Assembly: GCF_004297185.1 (NCBI RefSeq)
Contig: NZ_PGCL01000001.1
Location: 372,001-436,000, forward strand
DNA from: Methanofollis fontis
Lineage (GTDB): Archaea > Halobacteriota > Methanomicrobia > Methanomicrobiales > Methanofollaceae
Direction of reading: 5' to 3'
DNA length: 64,000 bases
Part shown: positions 63,909 through 64,000 of the stretch, one piece after another
How the letters are laid out: the number at the start of each line of letters is the position of its first letter
Position numbering within the stretch: the first letter of the stretch is position 1
Program-made: the position numbers and the translations under genes
The notes under the pieces: model-generated
The model's database searches: none
What the model saw: only the letters and a program-made list of their open reading frames with translations
Told to the model about the DNA's origin: nothing

Positions 63909-64000
63909 AGGTCGGGGTGGCCGACACCACCTTCGCCCGCGTGAACATGGGGGCGATCGCCATCGACGAACTGAAGCGTCAGGCGAGCGTGGCGATCGAG
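63905..64000 (+). CDS. ribC: Archaeal riboflavin synthase, N-terminal part (truncated by window end)
   Basis: Thirty-two codons are visible, opening [20 protein letters not shown], which matches the start of the archaeal pentameric riboflavin synthase related to lumazine synthase. That enzyme dismutates 6,7-dimethyl-8-ribityllumazine to riboflavin. Its ATG overlaps the aminotransferase stop. The rest lies beyond the window. Confidence 0.85.
   Translation, partial: MKVGVADTTFARVNMGAIAIDELKRQASVAIE

Overview
The window comes from a high-GC methanogenic euryarchaeon, most likely of the order Methanomicrobiales (a Methanofollis/Methanoculleus-like organism; the genus is inference). Archaeal markers are Orc1/Cdc6, DNA polymerase D small subunit, Hel308, the KEOPS subunit Cgi121, RIO1 kinase, a two-KH Pno1/Dim2-like protein, short archaeal PurA, archaeal riboflavin synthase and S26B signal peptidases. 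Two CofH-type radical SAM enzymes point to coenzyme F420 synthesis. Many starts lie 25-30 nt downstream of a TATA-like box, which suggests frequent leaderless transcription. I found no rRNA, tRNA, CRISPR array or transposase.

Layout. 1-1.9 kb: end of an ABC-2 permease and a NEW3-domain surface protein. 2-6.8 kb: a REC-PAS regulator, then larC translationally coupled to an unknown 617-aa protein. 7.1-10.2 kb: small membrane protein, drug/nodulation-type ABC exporter, TMEM175-like channel, cupin. 10.7-17.6 kb: giant sensor kinase, an Nramp transporter fused to a LytS-type 5TM domain, VOC protein. 18.2-23.5 kb: polyphosphate module (ppk1 plus a CHAD-phosphoesterase fusion) and an acyltransferase. 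23.5-29.6 kb: GAPDH, TyrS, RIO1, KH protein, Hel308, Cgi121. 30.3-34.7 kb: MoaB, a probable replication origin, orc1/cdc6, an Lrp regulator and an aminotransferase. 34.9-39.9 kb: DUF4405-like protein, purA, Trm112-like protein, membrane protein, cbiB, pdxS-pdxT, response regulator. 39.9-44.5 kb: CorA, cofH, duplicated signal peptidase genes with a broken cofH fragment between them, a zincin-like protein. 44.5-47.5 kb: Zn/Mn-type ABC importer with a DtxR-type regulator. 47.6-52.8 kb: DP1, membrane pyrophosphatase, MscS. 52.9-58.3 kb: second cofH, FilR1-like regulator, transmembrane hybrid kinase. 58.5-64 kb: a compact DUF1805/Isf/GIY-YIG/MBL cluster, thiC, purE, a class V aminotransferase and the start of riboflavin synthase.

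The most striking non-coding features are: (i) a probable origin upstream of orc1/cdc6, with origin recognition boxes and 30 GATC sites in about 340 bp; (ii) further ORB-like sites, including a smaller ORB+GATC cluster near 14.9 kb and one in the hel308 leader; (iii) a GC-rich, hairpin-forming intergenic repeat family at six loci, always next to a gene 3' end, including a tandem array of about 195-bp units at 17.7-18.2 kb; and (iv) a tandem duplication that left a signal peptidase paralog attached to the first 18 codons of cofH.

Functionally the window mixes replication and repair genes around the origin, cofactor synthesis (F420, PLP, cobamide, thiamin, riboflavin, nickel-pincer-like), metal and ion transport, polyphosphate/pyrophosphate metabolism and PAS-rich signalling.
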